Positions 7,036-15,488 of a stretch of DNA of 25,269 bases are shown here, piece by piece. The notes under the pieces were generated by a model that did no database searches, was not told the origin of the DNA, and saw only the letters and a list, made by a program, of their open reading frames with translations. The position numbers were made by a program, and so were the translations under genes. Numbering within the stretch: the first letter of the stretch is position 1; each line of letters starts with the position of its first letter. Origin of the DNA: Lachnospiraceae bacterium (GTDB taxonomy: Bacteria > Bacillota > Clostridia > Lachnospirales > Lachnospiraceae); contig CAAFXG010000583.1 in the NCBI GenBank assembly GCA_900766925.1, forward strand, positions 1 to 25,269. Direction: 5' to 3'.

Positions 7036-8706
7036 TTATTTCTTGATTAGATGTGTACGATTTAATGCACTAATCAACGCATACGCTGAAGCATCAATGA
7101 TATCGGTCTTAATTCCGGCTCCCCATGTTATTCCCTCATGTGCCTCGACAGAGACACCAACATACGCACATGCCTGTGAATTAGAACCAAGCTGAAGCGC
7201 ATGCTCCTCATATGTTACCAAAGAAAATTTTATATCAAAATGCTTCATGATTGCATTGCTGATTGCATCCAGTCTTCCATTTCCATGTCCATGATATACC
7301 TTCTTGTCGCCATTAACAAGAATTGTAATTTCTGCATCAATGCCATCAACCTGCTTGAAATGGCATTCCTGAAGTTTAATTACATCCTCCTTATTAACAT
7401 ATTCGTTCTGGAATATATCAAGAACCTCCTTAGGTGAGAGCTCCTTGTGCATATGATCCGATACACCCTTTACCGTATAACCAAGATCCTCACGCATTTT
7501 GGCAGGAAGGTTAAATCCATACTTCTGCTCCAAAAGGAAGCCGATTCCTCCTTTACCGGACTGACTGTTAATTCTAATTACATCTCCATCATACTTTCTG
7601 CCAACATCCTCCGGATTAAGCGGAAGATATGGAACTGTCCACATCTGATCCGGGTCATCTTCCCTGAATTTCATTCCCTTTGCAATGGCATCCTGATGTG
7701 AACCGGAAAAAGCTGCAAAAACAAGCTTTCCTGTATATGGAGAGCGATCGTATACCTGCATCCTTGTGAGTCTCTCATATAATTCTGTAAGTTTAGGAAT
7801 ATCAGACAAATCAAGCTCCGGGTCCACGCCATGTGTAAACATATTCATAGCAAGTGTAATAATATCAACGTTTCCCGTACGCTCACCATTACCAAATAAT
7901 GTTCCCTCAATTCGGTCCGCACCCGCTAAAAGTCCAAGCTCTGCATCCGCTACACCACAGCCCCTGTCATTATGAGGATGAAGCGAAAGAATAATATTCT
8001 CTCTTTCATGCATATTGTTACTCATATACTCAATCTGACTTGCGTACACATGAGGAAGCGACATTTCAACTGTCGCAGGAAGGTTAATTATAACCTTTTT
8101 GTCCGGCGTCGGCTTCCAAACATCAATAACCGCATTACATACATCAAGAGCATAATCAATCTCAGTACCTGTAAAGCTTTCCGGTGAATACTCAAACTGA
8201 TAATCCACCCCATACTCTTTCGCTAAATCATTAAGTAACTTTGCACCATCAGTTGCAATTTTCTTAATCTCTTCCTTTGATTTTTTAAACACCTGTGTAC
8301 GCTGTGCGTATGACGTTGAATTATATAAATGAACAACAACGTTCTTGGCACCCTGAACAGCCTCAAAGGTCTTCTTGATTATATGTTCCCTTGCCTGAGT
8401 AAGTACCTGAATAGTCACATCGTCAGGGATTAAATTATCCTCAATTAACGTTCTGCAAAAAGTAAATTCTGTCTCGGATGCTGCCGGGAAGCCCACTTCT
8501 ATTTCCTTGAATCCTACATCAACCAAGGCCTTAAAAAATTCAAGCTTCTCATCAAGACTCATAGGAACGATAAGTGCCTGATTACCATCTCTTAAATCCA
8601 CGCTGCACCATGCCGGTGCCTTGTCGATATACTCTTTGTTTACCCAGTTAGTACTTGGTGTTGGTGGCATATAATAGCCACGCTTGTAATGTTCATAATT
8701 TTTCAT
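7036..8706 (-). CDS. leuA: 2-isopropylmalate synthase
   Basis: Catalyses the first committed step of leucine synthesis, condensing acetyl-CoA with 2-oxoisovalerate. The 556-residue length and the N-terminal extension before the barrel match the longer, yeast-like LeuA class. The metal and substrate motif SVDLRDGNQA (35-44) and the metal-binding HPHNDRG (243-249) are intact, as is the GNGERTGN loop (272-279). The C-terminal 130 or so residues form the regulatory domain responsible for leucine feedback in this family. The ATG is preceded by AGGTAGG. A leucine T-box (8806-9098) controls it and a strong terminator follows, so it is a single-gene unit; the other leu genes are elsewhere. Confidence 0.95.
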   Translation of the reverse strand: MKNYEHYKRGYYMPPTPSTNWVNKEYIDKAPAWCSVDLRDGNQALIVPMSLDEKLEFFKALVDVGFKEIEVGFPAASETEFTFCRTLIEDNLIPDDVTIQVLTQAREHIIKKTFEAVQGAKNVVVHLYNSTSYAQRTQVFKKSKEEIKKIATDGAKLLNDLAKEYGVDYQFEYSPESFTGTEIDYALDVCNAVIDVWKPTPDKKVIINLPATVEMSLPHVYASQIEYMSNNMHERENIILSLHPHNDRGCGVADAELGLLAGADRIEGTLFGNGERTGNVDIITLAMNMFTHGVDPELDLSDIPKLTELYERLTRMQVYDRSPYTGKLVFAAFSGSHQDAIAKGMKFREDDPDQMWTVPYLPLNPEDVGRKYDGDVIRINSQSGKGGIGFLLEQKYGFNLPAKMREDLGYTVKGVSDHMHKELSPKEVLDIFQNEYVNKEDVIKLQECHFKQVDGIDAEITILVNGDKKVYHGHGNGRLDAISNAIMKHFDIKFSLVTYEEHALQLGSNSQACAYVGVSVEAHEGITWGAGIKTDIIDASAYALISALNRTHLIKK

Positions 8707-8805
8707 TGCTTCTACCTACCTTTCAATCCCGGAATATTCAATTCCTATTAAAAAATACAACATGCTGCTGCATATCTGTGATTATCATGAAGGTGGTTAA
8801 AAATC

Positions 8806-9098
8806 CAAAAAAATAAACCTGAGCCTCCAAAACTTAGAGACGCAAGTTTCTTACGCGGTACCACTCTAATTCATACTTAATATGTATGCACTCTCACAGA
8901 TACGGGCTTAACTAAAGCCTTATATCCTCCTGCAATAACGGTCAGGTTCCGTCCGTGTCTACTAACGAATACTGCCATAATCGTCGTTCAACCGGCTGCT
9001 CTGAGGCGAGTTCAAAACACTTCTGACTCTGTCTTGCACCATCCGACAGCTCTCTGTAGTCATCCGAGCCTTTACTACTCCTCTTCACTGCATTTACA
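8806..9098 (-). promoter_or_regulatory. Leucine T-box leader of leuA
   Basis: The minus-strand leader carries the T-box core AGAGTGGTACCGCG (8854-8867), whose bulge pairs with the tRNA acceptor end. Further upstream are the AGAGAG and GGTGCAAGACAG stem I elements. The sequence GAACTCGCC (9005-9013) supplies a CTC specifier codon (9008-9010), meaning leucine. After the T-box a terminator (8807-8849: stem 8837-8849 with 8815-8828, then seven T) overlaps the antiterminator. By family rule, uncharged tRNA-Leu stabilises the antiterminator and turns leuA on. Confidence 0.92.
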
Positions 9099-9103
9099 TG
9101 ACT

Positions 9104-9132
9104 ACCTTAACATAAATTACATTTCATGTCAA
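9104..9132 (-). promoter_or_regulatory. leuA promoter
   Basis: Minus-strand TTGACA (9127-9132), 17 bases, then TAAGGT (9104-9109). The -35 is perfect and the -10 weak. A start near 9098 gives the complete T-box stem I. It is divergent from the promoter at 9165-9193. Confidence 0.6.
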
Positions 9133-9164
9133 TGATAGAAATAATATTATAATAAATAATGGAA

Positions 9165-9193
9165 TTAACTTTTATTTTATGATACTCTATAAT
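9165..9193 (+). promoter_or_regulatory. Promoter of the esterase-ung-phosphatase operon
   Basis: Plus-strand TTAACT (9165-9170), a 17-base spacer and a perfect TATAAT (9188-9193), about 57 bases before the esterase start. No other promoter is seen before the three rightward genes. Confidence 0.75.
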
Positions 9194-9250
9194 GTGTGAT
9201 AAAGGAACTATAAACATGGAAATAAGGAAATAACAACAATGGAGGTACAA

Positions 9251-10342
9251 ATGGAACAAAAACTTGTATCAGATTTACAAATCAAGCGTCTTGGGCGACA
9301 GCTTGAACATAATAATATAACATATCTTACATATTCAGGTTCTGAATTAGGTTTTACATATGACGGAAACAAAATTATTTTTGATATAACCTCTTTGCCT
9401 GACTATTGCCATGAAGCAGATTTTCAGGCATGGCTTGCTGTATTTGTCGGCAACAACGAAGAGCCATGGCTCCGTTTTCCGATAACAGCTACAGAGGCAG
9501 AATATACTGTTTTTGACAGGGAAAAATACGCAAATGATATGAATATAAATGTGTGTGATCTCCCAAAGGATATCAGCATCAGGGTGGTAAAGCTTTCAGA
9601 AACGGCATTCGGAACAGTAGGGATAAAATATGTTCTGTCTGACGACAATTCAACCTTTAAACCTCTCCCATATAAAGAAAAGAAGCTTTTGTTTTTCGGT
9701 GACTCAATTACCTGCGGATACGGGGTTGAGGGCAGACTTAATGTAGATACATTTACAACTGCTCAGGAGAATGTTTTAAAAGCTTATGCTGTTCAGACAG
9801 CACGACTTTTAGATGCCGACTACCATCTTGTTTCATGGAGCGGAATCGGAATAATAACCGATTTTATTCCTGAAGAAGCTGACGAAAAAGACACTACAAT
9901 ACTAGCCGGACAAATATATCCGTGTACGGACTACATGCTCTGCAAGCGATTGGGAATCGACGCCAAAATCTGGAATGTGTCCGAATACAATCCCGATGCT
10001 ATCGTTGTATACCTTGGAACCAACGATGCAAGCTACACAAAATCAATTTCCGAACGAGAAGCCGACTACATGACAGAATATGCCAACTATATAAAAAATA
10101 TCAGAAAAGACTATCCGTCTAAGCCAATTTTCTGTTGCGCCGGCATTCAGGAGCAAAGCTTAAACAATACCATTAGAAACGCTGTCGGGCTTCTTAAAAA
10201 TGATGTTGACGACAATTTCTATTTTGTAGAATTTGATGCCCAGACCGAACAGGATGGTATCGGAACCGACAATCATCCAAGTCCGGTTTCTCATAAAAAA
10301 GCTGCTATCAGACTTTCAGAAGCAATTAAGGCCATTTTGTAA
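9251..10342 (+). CDS. SGNH/GDSL esterase, carbohydrate esterase family 2-like
   Basis: A 363-residue, apparently cytoplasmic hydrolase (no signal peptide). The N-terminal 135 residues look like the beta-sandwich that precedes the catalytic domain in CE2 acetyl esterases. The SGNH domain follows: GDSIT with the nucleophile Ser152, an SGIGI segment (Gly, block II), GTND (256-259) with the oxyanion Asn, and TDNHPS near the end with Asp340 and His342. The likely role is deacetylation of acetylated sugars. The ATG at 9251 is preferred over the one at 9239, because GGAGG immediately follows the upstream ATG and is placed five bases before the second. ung starts 24 bp downstream. Substrate not determinable. 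Confidence 0.8.
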   Translation: MEQKLVSDLQIKRLGRQLEHNNITYLTYSGSELGFTYDGNKIIFDITSLPDYCHEADFQAWLAVFVGNNEEPWLRFPITATEAEYTVFDREKYANDMNINVCDLPKDISIRVVKLSETAFGTVGIKYVLSDDNSTFKPLPYKEKKLLFFGDSITCGYGVEGRLNVDTFTTAQENVLKAYAVQTARLLDADYHLVSWSGIGIITDFIPEEADEKDTTILAGQIYPCTDYMLCKRLGIDAKIWNVSEYNPDAIVVYLGTNDASYTKSISEREADYMTEYANYIKNIRKDYPSKPIFCCAGIQEQSLNNTIRNAVGLLKNDVDDNFYFVEFDAQTEQDGIGTDNHPSPVSHKKAAIRLSEAIKAIL

Positions 10343-10366
10343 TAAACAGTATTAAGGAGAAAAACC

Positions 10367-11041
10367 ATGCCGCCAATTAACAACGATTGGGCACCTGCCC
10401 TTTCACAGGAATACAGAAAACCTTACTACAAGGAGTTATTTGATTTTGTCGGACGGGAGTATGCAACGCACGAAATTTTCCCACCGGGCGATGATATATT
10501 CAATGCATTTCACCTTACACCATTATCAGATGTAAAATGTGTAATAATAGGTCAGGATCCATATCACAATACAGGTCAGGCCCACGGTCTGTGTTTTTCC
10601 GTCAAACCAGACGTGGATATCCCTCCATCACTCGATAATATTTACAAGGAGCTTCAGACCGATTTAGGCTGTTATATTCCAAATAACGGTTATCTGGTCA
10701 AATGGGCCAAGCAAGGTGTATTAATGCTTAATTCCGTCCTTACGGTAAGAGCACATCAGGCCGCGTCCCATCAGGGCAAAGGCTGGGAGCAATTCACTGA
10801 TGCTGCAATTAAAGTTGTAAATGAACAGGACAGACCTATAGTATTTTTATTATGGGGTAGCTTCGCACAAAAAAAGGCTGAAATGCTAACCAATCCGAAA
10901 CACTTAATATTAAAGGCGCCTCATCCTTCACCTCTTTCAGCGTATCGTGGTTTCTTTGGATGCAGACACTTTAGCAAAACAAATGAATTCCTTATTGCAA
11001 ACGGTATCAAGCCAATAGACTGGCAAATCGAAAACATTTAG
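10367..11041 (+). CDS. ung: Uracil-DNA glycosylase
   Basis: Removes uracil from DNA, the first step of base excision repair. The 224-residue length is normal for family 1 UDG. GQDPYH (62-67) includes the catalytic Asp64, and HPSPLSAYRG (186-195) is the DNA-intercalating loop with the catalytic His. The uracil-binding Asn lies in LMLNSVLTV (119-127). The start ATG has AAGGAG seven bases upstream. It is the middle gene of a three-gene run with the esterase (24-bp gap) and the histidine phosphatase (15-bp gap), though no functional link is evident. Confidence 0.96.
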   Translation: MPPINNDWAPALSQEYRKPYYKELFDFVGREYATHEIFPPGDDIFNAFHLTPLSDVKCVIIGQDPYHNTGQAHGLCFSVKPDVDIPPSLDNIYKELQTDLGCYIPNNGYLVKWAKQGVLMLNSVLTVRAHQAASHQGKGWEQFTDAAIKVVNEQDRPIVFLLWGSFAQKKAEMLTNPKHLILKAPHPSPLSAYRGFFGCRHFSKTNEFLIANGIKPIDWQIENI

Positions 11042-11056
11042 TCGGAGGAAATTAGT

Positions 11057-11665
11057 ATGGAATTGTATATAGTAAGACACGGAAATACCCTTTGGAATAA
11101 GGACAAGCTTCTACAAGGCAGTACTGATATTGAATTAGCAGATTACGGCAGGGAATTAGCACGAATTACCGGACAGGCACTAATGAATACCCAGATAGAT
11201 GTTATATATTCAAGCCCGCTTAAGAGAGCATATGAAACAGCCGAGCTAATCAGGAATCATCGCGACATTGATATTATAACTGATGACCGACTCAGAGAGC
11301 TTTGTTTTGGATGCTTTGAGGGTCAAAATATGATTGAACTGAAAAATGATGATTCACTTTATTTTAAATATTTTTTTGACAAGCCCGAGCTTTACAGACC
11401 GGGCGAGGGCGGGGAAACCTTGGAACATCTGATTGAACGCGCCGGCGATTTTATGACGGATGTTATAGAACCACTTGCTACAACGAAAACACGGGTGATG
11501 ATAGTAGCGCACGGAGCTCTTAACAAAGCAATTATGTGTCACGTAAAGAGACATTCTATCGAGCACTTCTGGTCAGGCGGATTACAGCGAAATTGTAATG
11601 TAATCATTGTCGATTATACAGATGGCAAATACACAGTCGTAAACGAAACCAAAACCTTTTATTAA
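11057..11665 (+). CDS. Histidine phosphatase family protein
   Basis: A 202-residue branch-1 histidine phosphatase (phosphoglycerate-mutase-like fold). The phospho-acceptor is His8 in VRHGNT; Arg7, Arg57 (SPLKRAYETA), Glu81 (RELCFGCFEG) and His152 (AHGALNK) complete the pocket. It is shorter than true phosphoglycerate mutases, so it is more likely a phosphatase such as one of the alpha-ribazole or general sugar-phosphate type; the substrate cannot be read from sequence. A GGAGGAA site precedes the ATG. It ends the rightward operon, and its stop shares TTAA (11662-11665) with the stop of the convergent membrane protein. Confidence 0.88.
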   Translation: MELYIVRHGNTLWNKDKLLQGSTDIELADYGRELARITGQALMNTQIDVIYSSPLKRAYETAELIRNHRDIDIITDDRLRELCFGCFEGQNMIELKNDDSLYFKYFFDKPELYRPGEGGETLEHLIERAGDFMTDVIEPLATTKTRVMIVAHGALNKAIMCHVKRHSIEHFWSGGLQRNCNVIIVDYTDGKYTVVNETKTFY

Positions 11666-12681
11666 ACATGTCTTTTTACCAATACCGCAGGAATAATACC
11701 AATAATAAACGGAACTATCCATGTAAAGAAGCGATAAATAACCAGAGCTGCTGCAACTAAATCAGCCTCTGGTATTATTGCCGAAAAGAACATGGCAAAA
11801 ACAAAGTCCGTGGTTCCAATTCCTGCAGGCGCAACCATCACACAGCCCAACATATTGCACACTGACATTAATGCAAGGCACATTAAAATATTTACATCAT
11901 AATTCTGAAAGAAAATCACTCCGGGTATAGCATACCAGCAGCCAAATTTTATTATATTCAAAAGAACAACCTGTAAAAATAAAGATTTGTCATTCCATAT
12001 AAGCTTTCCCTGATGCTGTAAATTATCAATCGCATTTTGAGCATCATCCAGCTTATTATGCAATTTCCATTTTTCCTTAACAATTTTTCTTGCCAGCTTC
12101 ATAACCAAATCCGATATTTTCTTAGAGACCGTTATTACAAACAAGAAAAGACATATAAAAGAAATAACCACAACGCCTGCCAGCATATATCCCGAATATT
12201 TAAGTAATTGCCTGTTTCCTATTATTACAAGACATATAAAAGAAATAACTCCCATAACACCTATTGTAATCTTCTGGAAGGTATATTGTGCAAGTCCCAT
12301 TCCGGTTCCCTCAGCCACCGGAATTCCCCTTGTATTATAAAAATAAACCTGAGCAATACCTGTACCGCTTCCAAACGTAGCAAGCTTATAAAACGCACAC
12401 ATATATGCACATTTCATTCCCTGCCATAAGCTAAGTCCCGACTCACAGGATGATGTCATACGACTTATAATCCTTCCCTCTGCTACAAAGTACAAATTTG
12501 AGAGCACAACGCACACAACCACAACAACCAAAGAGGTATGCCTAATCTCATATATTGCCTCCGCCATAAAAGACTTGTTCTTAACACAGGCAAATATAAG
12601 CAGACCAATTATTAAAACCCACTTCAGTATATTTCCAATAGTTTTATTTTTAGCTTTAGTTTTACTTTCTGTACTACTCAC
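11662..12681 (-). CDS. UPF0104/LPG-synthase-type integral membrane protein
   Basis: A 339-residue polytopic membrane protein resembling the membrane half of lysylphosphatidylglycerol synthase (flippase-like UPF0104/YbhN family). Hydrophobic segments run from about residue 18 to the C-terminus, roughly eight in all; the central APAGIGTTD motif and the FFTWIVPFIIGIIPAVL ending are typical of the family. No aminoacyl-transfer domain is present, so lipid lysinylation by this protein alone is not expected; lipid flipping is a possibility. The start is a GTG at 12681, supported by AGGAG seven bases upstream. It follows the metallo-beta-lactamase-fold gene by 54 bp and is probably co-transcribed. 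Confidence 0.82.
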   Translation of the reverse strand: MSSTESKTKAKNKTIGNILKWVLIIGLLIFACVKNKSFMAEAIYEIRHTSLVVVVVCVVLSNLYFVAEGRIISRMTSSCESGLSLWQGMKCAYMCAFYKLATFGSGTGIAQVYFYNTRGIPVAEGTGMGLAQYTFQKITIGVMGVISFICLVIIGNRQLLKYSGYMLAGVVVISFICLFLFVITVSKKISDLVMKLARKIVKEKWKLHNKLDDAQNAIDNLQHQGKLIWNDKSLFLQVVLLNIIKFGCWYAIPGVIFFQNYDVNILMCLALMSVCNMLGCVMVAPAGIGTTDFVFAMFFSAIIPEADLVAAALVIYRFFTWIVPFIIGIIPAVLVKRHV

Positions 12682-12735
12682 TTACATACTCCTATCCGAA
12701 TACATATTCCACATATCAACTCTAACCGGGAATTT

Positions 12736-13626
12736 CTATTTTGTTTTCCATTTAATAAAATTGTCTTCAACAACAGCTTCTATTGCACCGGAATTATATA
12801 AATATGCCAGATACGTCCTTATTACAGAACCTTCAAGTGCGTACTTATATACATTAAGTGTCATACCCTTCATTTTATAGTAAATACTCATTACTTCTTC
12901 CTGTGTTCTGGGTATCTGACAGATTTTCCTGACAGCTTCAATATTGCCCTGCACGCCTTCTTTATTGGCTTTAACAAGACCTGCTATATCAGTGGTTGGC
13001 TCAGCATGGTAAGGAACATATAAGGCCGCACTTATACCTGCAAGCTTATCAAGACTTTGCAAATAGTTTTCTATCTCGTATATATATGATAACGGATGCT
13101 TTTCCAAGGTTTCAGGGCTAATTACTGCATCCCCCAAAAATAAAACATCATCGTCAGTTCTCACCGCTATCATGGATATACAATGTCCCGGAAGTTCCTC
13201 TGTCGAAAGACCATTTGGTAATTCATATTTATCGATATCCTCAGCTTCCGTTGGTGTAGCATAAAAATATTTGTTTTCTATTTCAGGAATCGGACAAGCT
13301 CCCCAAACCATCGGTGTACAAATATCATAGTTAGATATCATTGCGGCATTGACCTTTGTTGCTACAATTGTACAACCATATGCTTTTTTAAAATAAGCAT
13401 CTCCTCCACAATGGTCTGCATGATAATGTGTATTAATTATAAGCTCCACACAAAAATTATTACGAATAAGGAGCTCGTCTATCTCCTTTGCAGTATCCGC
13501 ATCAATTCCGCTATCAATCAAACACACCGGACGGCATTCTTTTGCTTCATCTAAAACATATATCCCAACATGAAAGGGACCTGTTATATAATATGTCTTT
13601 TGCCCAATTTTTTCCAGACTAATCAC
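12736..13626 (-). CDS. Metallo-beta-lactamase-fold hydrolase
   Basis: A 296-residue cytoplasmic hydrolase with a complete two-metal site: THYHADHCGG (His67, His69, Asp71, His72), PGHC (His148), GDA (Asp166) and YHAEP (His207). The C-terminal 80 residues are helical with a winged-helix look (EEVMSIYYKMKG), as in the glyoxalase-like and RNase-unrelated MBL subfamily. The substrate is not determinable; a thioester or lactone hydrolase is plausible. The start is GTG at 13626, backed by GAGG eight bases upstream. The gene begins only 35 bp from the left arm of the 208-bp inverted-arm element, so the element may contain or displace its promoter. Confidence 0.88.
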   Translation of the reverse strand: MISLEKIGQKTYYITGPFHVGIYVLDEAKECRPVCLIDSGIDADTAKEIDELLIRNNFCVELIINTHYHADHCGGDAYFKKAYGCTIVATKVNAAMISNYDICTPMVWGACPIPEIENKYFYATPTEAEDIDKYELPNGLSTEELPGHCISMIAVRTDDDVLFLGDAVISPETLEKHPLSYIYEIENYLQSLDKLAGISAALYVPYHAEPTTDIAGLVKANKEGVQGNIEAVRKICQIPRTQEEVMSIYYKMKGMTLNVYKYALEGSVIRTYLAYLYNSGAIEAVVEDNFIKWKTK

Positions 13627-13660
13627 ATTTATAACCTCATAATATTATTTTAACTATAGG

Positions 13661-13868
13661 TATTTGCGAAACCCTCGCTATGTGTATATGGTGCCCGACA
13701 TAATTAACATATATCAACACAGGCACACTCTCGCTTGGTTGCTCACATAGCGGATACTAAACTCGCATAAAACCATGCTCGTTAAGTACCGACGTTCACA
13801 AACAGTCTGTGTTGATATATGTTAATTATGTCGGGCACCATATACACATAGCGAGAGTTTCGCAAATA
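13661..13868. repeat. 208-bp element with 62-bp inverted arms
   Basis: Arms 13661-13722 and 13807-13868 are complementary at 61 of 62 positions; the exception is C13673 opposite A13856. They flank an 84-base centre. The ends begin and finish with TA, which would fit insertion at a TA, but no longer target duplication is seen. Inside the centre CACATAGCG (13744-13752) repeats the right-arm CACATAGCG (13845-13853), so the left-arm partner could pair with either. No coding sequence is present. It lies between divergent genes, so it is not a normal terminator. A miniature mobile element or structured RNA are both possible. Confidence 0.9.
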
Positions 13869-13910
13869 TTAATTATCAAGTATTGTAAAAGCATTTACAT
13901 ATATTTTCAA

Positions 13911-13938
13911 TAATATTTATAAAATTCATACATACTTC
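13911..13938 (+). promoter_or_regulatory. Candidate sigma-E promoter of the cotJ operon
   Basis: TAATATT (13911-13917) matches the sigma-E -35 consensus KMATATT at all seven positions. After 13 bases CATACTTC (13931-13938) matches CATACAHT at six of eight. The cotJ operon of Bacillus subtilis is sigma-E dependent, which fits mother-cell expression. The leader would be about 120 bases. The rest of 13869-14063 is AT-rich and holds only a 7-bp inverted repeat (CAGTATT...AATACTG) before the ribosome site. Confidence 0.5.
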
Positions 13939-14063
13939 ACATTTATTTTTTGTTCTCACATATTCACTGTACCTACATATTATGAATTATACCTGAAAAA
14001 CATTTGCAGTATTATCGTTTTCATCAGGTAAAATACTGTAAAAATCATAGGAGGTAAACAATA

Positions 14064-14468
14064 TTGGAACCATATAAAGCTTATGGTCGTGGTGGTTATA
14101 ACCGTAACACTCAAGGTTGTAACAGCCAGCGAAATATGAATGGTTATATGCCCGGTCGTGCTTGTCAGGGTGGGCAGGAAAAAAATGTAAATAAGAACAC
14201 CAACTCAAGCTGTGGTTGTAGCAGTTCGCCCCGAAACGACTGTGGTTGCAAACACACACATTCCGATGAAGCTCATTGCAATCGGGCACCTGAATCAGAT
14301 TGTGACTGCAAGGACGAAAACAAACATATGCGTCATATGCCCGTAGGTATTGGATATGTTCCCATGCAGCAATGGTGCAGCCTTTATGATCCGGAAACGG
14401 CTCTCTGTCAGGGAACCGCATTTCCAGAGCTTAATCTTATATTCTGTGGATCAAGGGGGAAGCTATAA
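14064..14468 (+). CDS. cotJA: Spore coat-associated protein CotJA with a Cys/His-rich extension
   Basis: The last 44 residues (PVGIGYVPMQQW, then DPETALCQGTAFPELNLIF) are the CotJA core, a small protein that goes into the inner spore coat with CotJC. In front of it lies an extension of about 90 residues, rich in Asn, Gly, Cys and His, with repeated Cys pairs (CGCSSS, DCGCKHTH, DCDCKD). Known CotJA proteins of this type that I recall are near 80 residues, so this extension is unusual; it may bind metal or be cross-linked. The start is TTG at 14064, supported by AGGAGGT eight bases upstream. Its TAA overlaps the cotJB ATG by one base. Confidence 0.85.
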   Translation: MEPYKAYGRGGYNRNTQGCNSQRNMNGYMPGRACQGGQEKNVNKNTNSSCGCSSSPRNDCGCKHTHSDEAHCNRAPESDCDCKDENKHMRHMPVGIGYVPMQQWCSLYDPETALCQGTAFPELNLIFCGSRGKL

Positions 14469-14731
14469 TGAGAAAAATGAGTCAAAAAGAATTATTTTCC
14501 CTTATTAACCAGTTTTCGTTCATGATTGATGATATTGCACTCTATCTTAATACACACCCTGATTGTAAAGAAGCACTCGACGCCTACAATCATTATAAGC
14601 AGCTTCGCTGCGAAGCACTGAGGGATTACACCGAATTATACGGTCCAATAAGCAGATACGACGTAAATGCAGATAATTATTGGTGCTGGGTTAATAAACC
14701 CTGGCCATGGGAAGGGGAGTGTGGCTACTAA
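14468..14731 (+). CDS. cotJB: Spore coat protein CotJB
   Basis: An 87-residue protein typical of CotJB: a helical N-terminal half, then the family ending with YGPISRYD and the Trp-rich WCWVNKPWPWEG. CotJB is required for assembly of the CotJ proteins into the coat; no enzymatic role is known to me. It is translationally coupled to both neighbours by TAATG junctions, with AGGGGGA before its ATG. Confidence 0.93.
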   Translation: MRKMSQKELFSLINQFSFMIDDIALYLNTHPDCKEALDAYNHYKQLRCEALRDYTELYGPISRYDVNADNYWCWVNKPWPWEGECGY

Positions 14732-15369
14732 TGTGGGTATACGAAAAAAGACTTCAGTGTCCGGTAAATATCAAGGAGACCAATGCTAAGCTTGCACAGG
14801 CTATTATAAGTCAGTACGGTGGTCCCGATGGTGAAATGGGGGCATCTATGCGCTACCTATCACAACGTTTTGCCATGCCTTACAAAGAATGTATGGCAAC
14901 GCTAAACGACATCGGAACCGAAGAGCTTGGTCATCTTGAAATAGTAGGTTCTATTGTCCATCAGCTCACAAAGGACCTTCCAATGGAGGAAATCAAAGCG
15001 TCCGGATTTGACAAATATTATGTTGATCACACATTGGGAATATGGCCTCAGGCAGCAGGTGGTGTTCCATTTAATGCATGTGAATTTCAAAGCAAGGGCG
15101 ATCCGATTACTGACCTGTATGAAGACATGGCAGCAGAGCAAAAAGCCCGCTCAACTTATGATAATCTTTTGAGACTGTGTCGGGATTATCCCGATGTTTA
15201 TGAACCACTAAAATTTCTTCGCGCACGTGAAATTATTCATTTCCAGCGTTTCGGCGAATGCTTAAGGCTTATAACAGATAAGCTTGACGAAAAGAACTTC
15301 TATGCATTCAACTCCGCCTTTGACAGAGTTGCACCTTGTATTGACAAAAGCAAATGTGATTGCAAATAA
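14731..15369 (+). CDS. cotJC: Spore coat manganese catalase-like protein CotJC
   Basis: A 212-residue member of the manganese catalase family, which converts hydrogen peroxide to water and oxygen at a dinuclear Mn site. The ligand set is recognisable: Glu35, Glu65 and His68 (EELGH), Glu136 (AAEQKA) and His170 (REIIHF). The ATG at 14731 overlaps the cotJB stop by one base (TAATG) and puts the first ligand at Glu35, as in other Mn catalases; an upstream in-frame Met at 14707 lies inside cotJB and is rejected. The C-terminus carries a Cys cluster (CIDKSKCDCK). Catalysis within the spore coat is family knowledge, not shown here. Confidence 0.93.
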   Translation: MWVYEKRLQCPVNIKETNAKLAQAIISQYGGPDGEMGASMRYLSQRFAMPYKECMATLNDIGTEELGHLEIVGSIVHQLTKDLPMEEIKASGFDKYYVDHTLGIWPQAAGGVPFNACEFQSKGDPITDLYEDMAAEQKARSTYDNLLRLCRDYPDVYEPLKFLRAREIIHFQRFGECLRLITDKLDEKNFYAFNSAFDRVAPCIDKSKCDCK

Positions 15370-15383
15370 ATACAACTTTAGCA

Positions 15384-15424
15384 AAAATAAATCGAGCAGG
15401 TTCCACGCCCACTCGATTTATTTT
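15384..15424. terminator. Bidirectional terminator between cotJC and the PocR-MCP gene
   Basis: A perfect 13-bp stem, AAAATAAATCGAG (15384-15396) with CTCGATTTATTTT (15412-15424), and a 15-base loop. T-rich tails occur on both strands, so it can end the cotJ transcript and the oppositely oriented sensor transcript that converges on it. Confidence 0.85.
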
Positions 15425-15488
15425 CATGCTATATATTCATTCCACATCTAAAGAGAAAAATGAACATCCTTAAAATTATATGTATATC

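Noticed and set aside
13661..13868. The long hairpin as an ordinary transcription terminator
   Set aside because: The adjacent genes point away from it, the stem is far longer than a terminator, and no T-run follows either arm.
13987..14421. A 144-codon minus-strand open frame opposite cotJA
   Set aside because: It is the complement of the repetitive, Cys/Gly-rich cotJA sequence, has no ribosome site, and overlaps a well-supported gene for most of its length.
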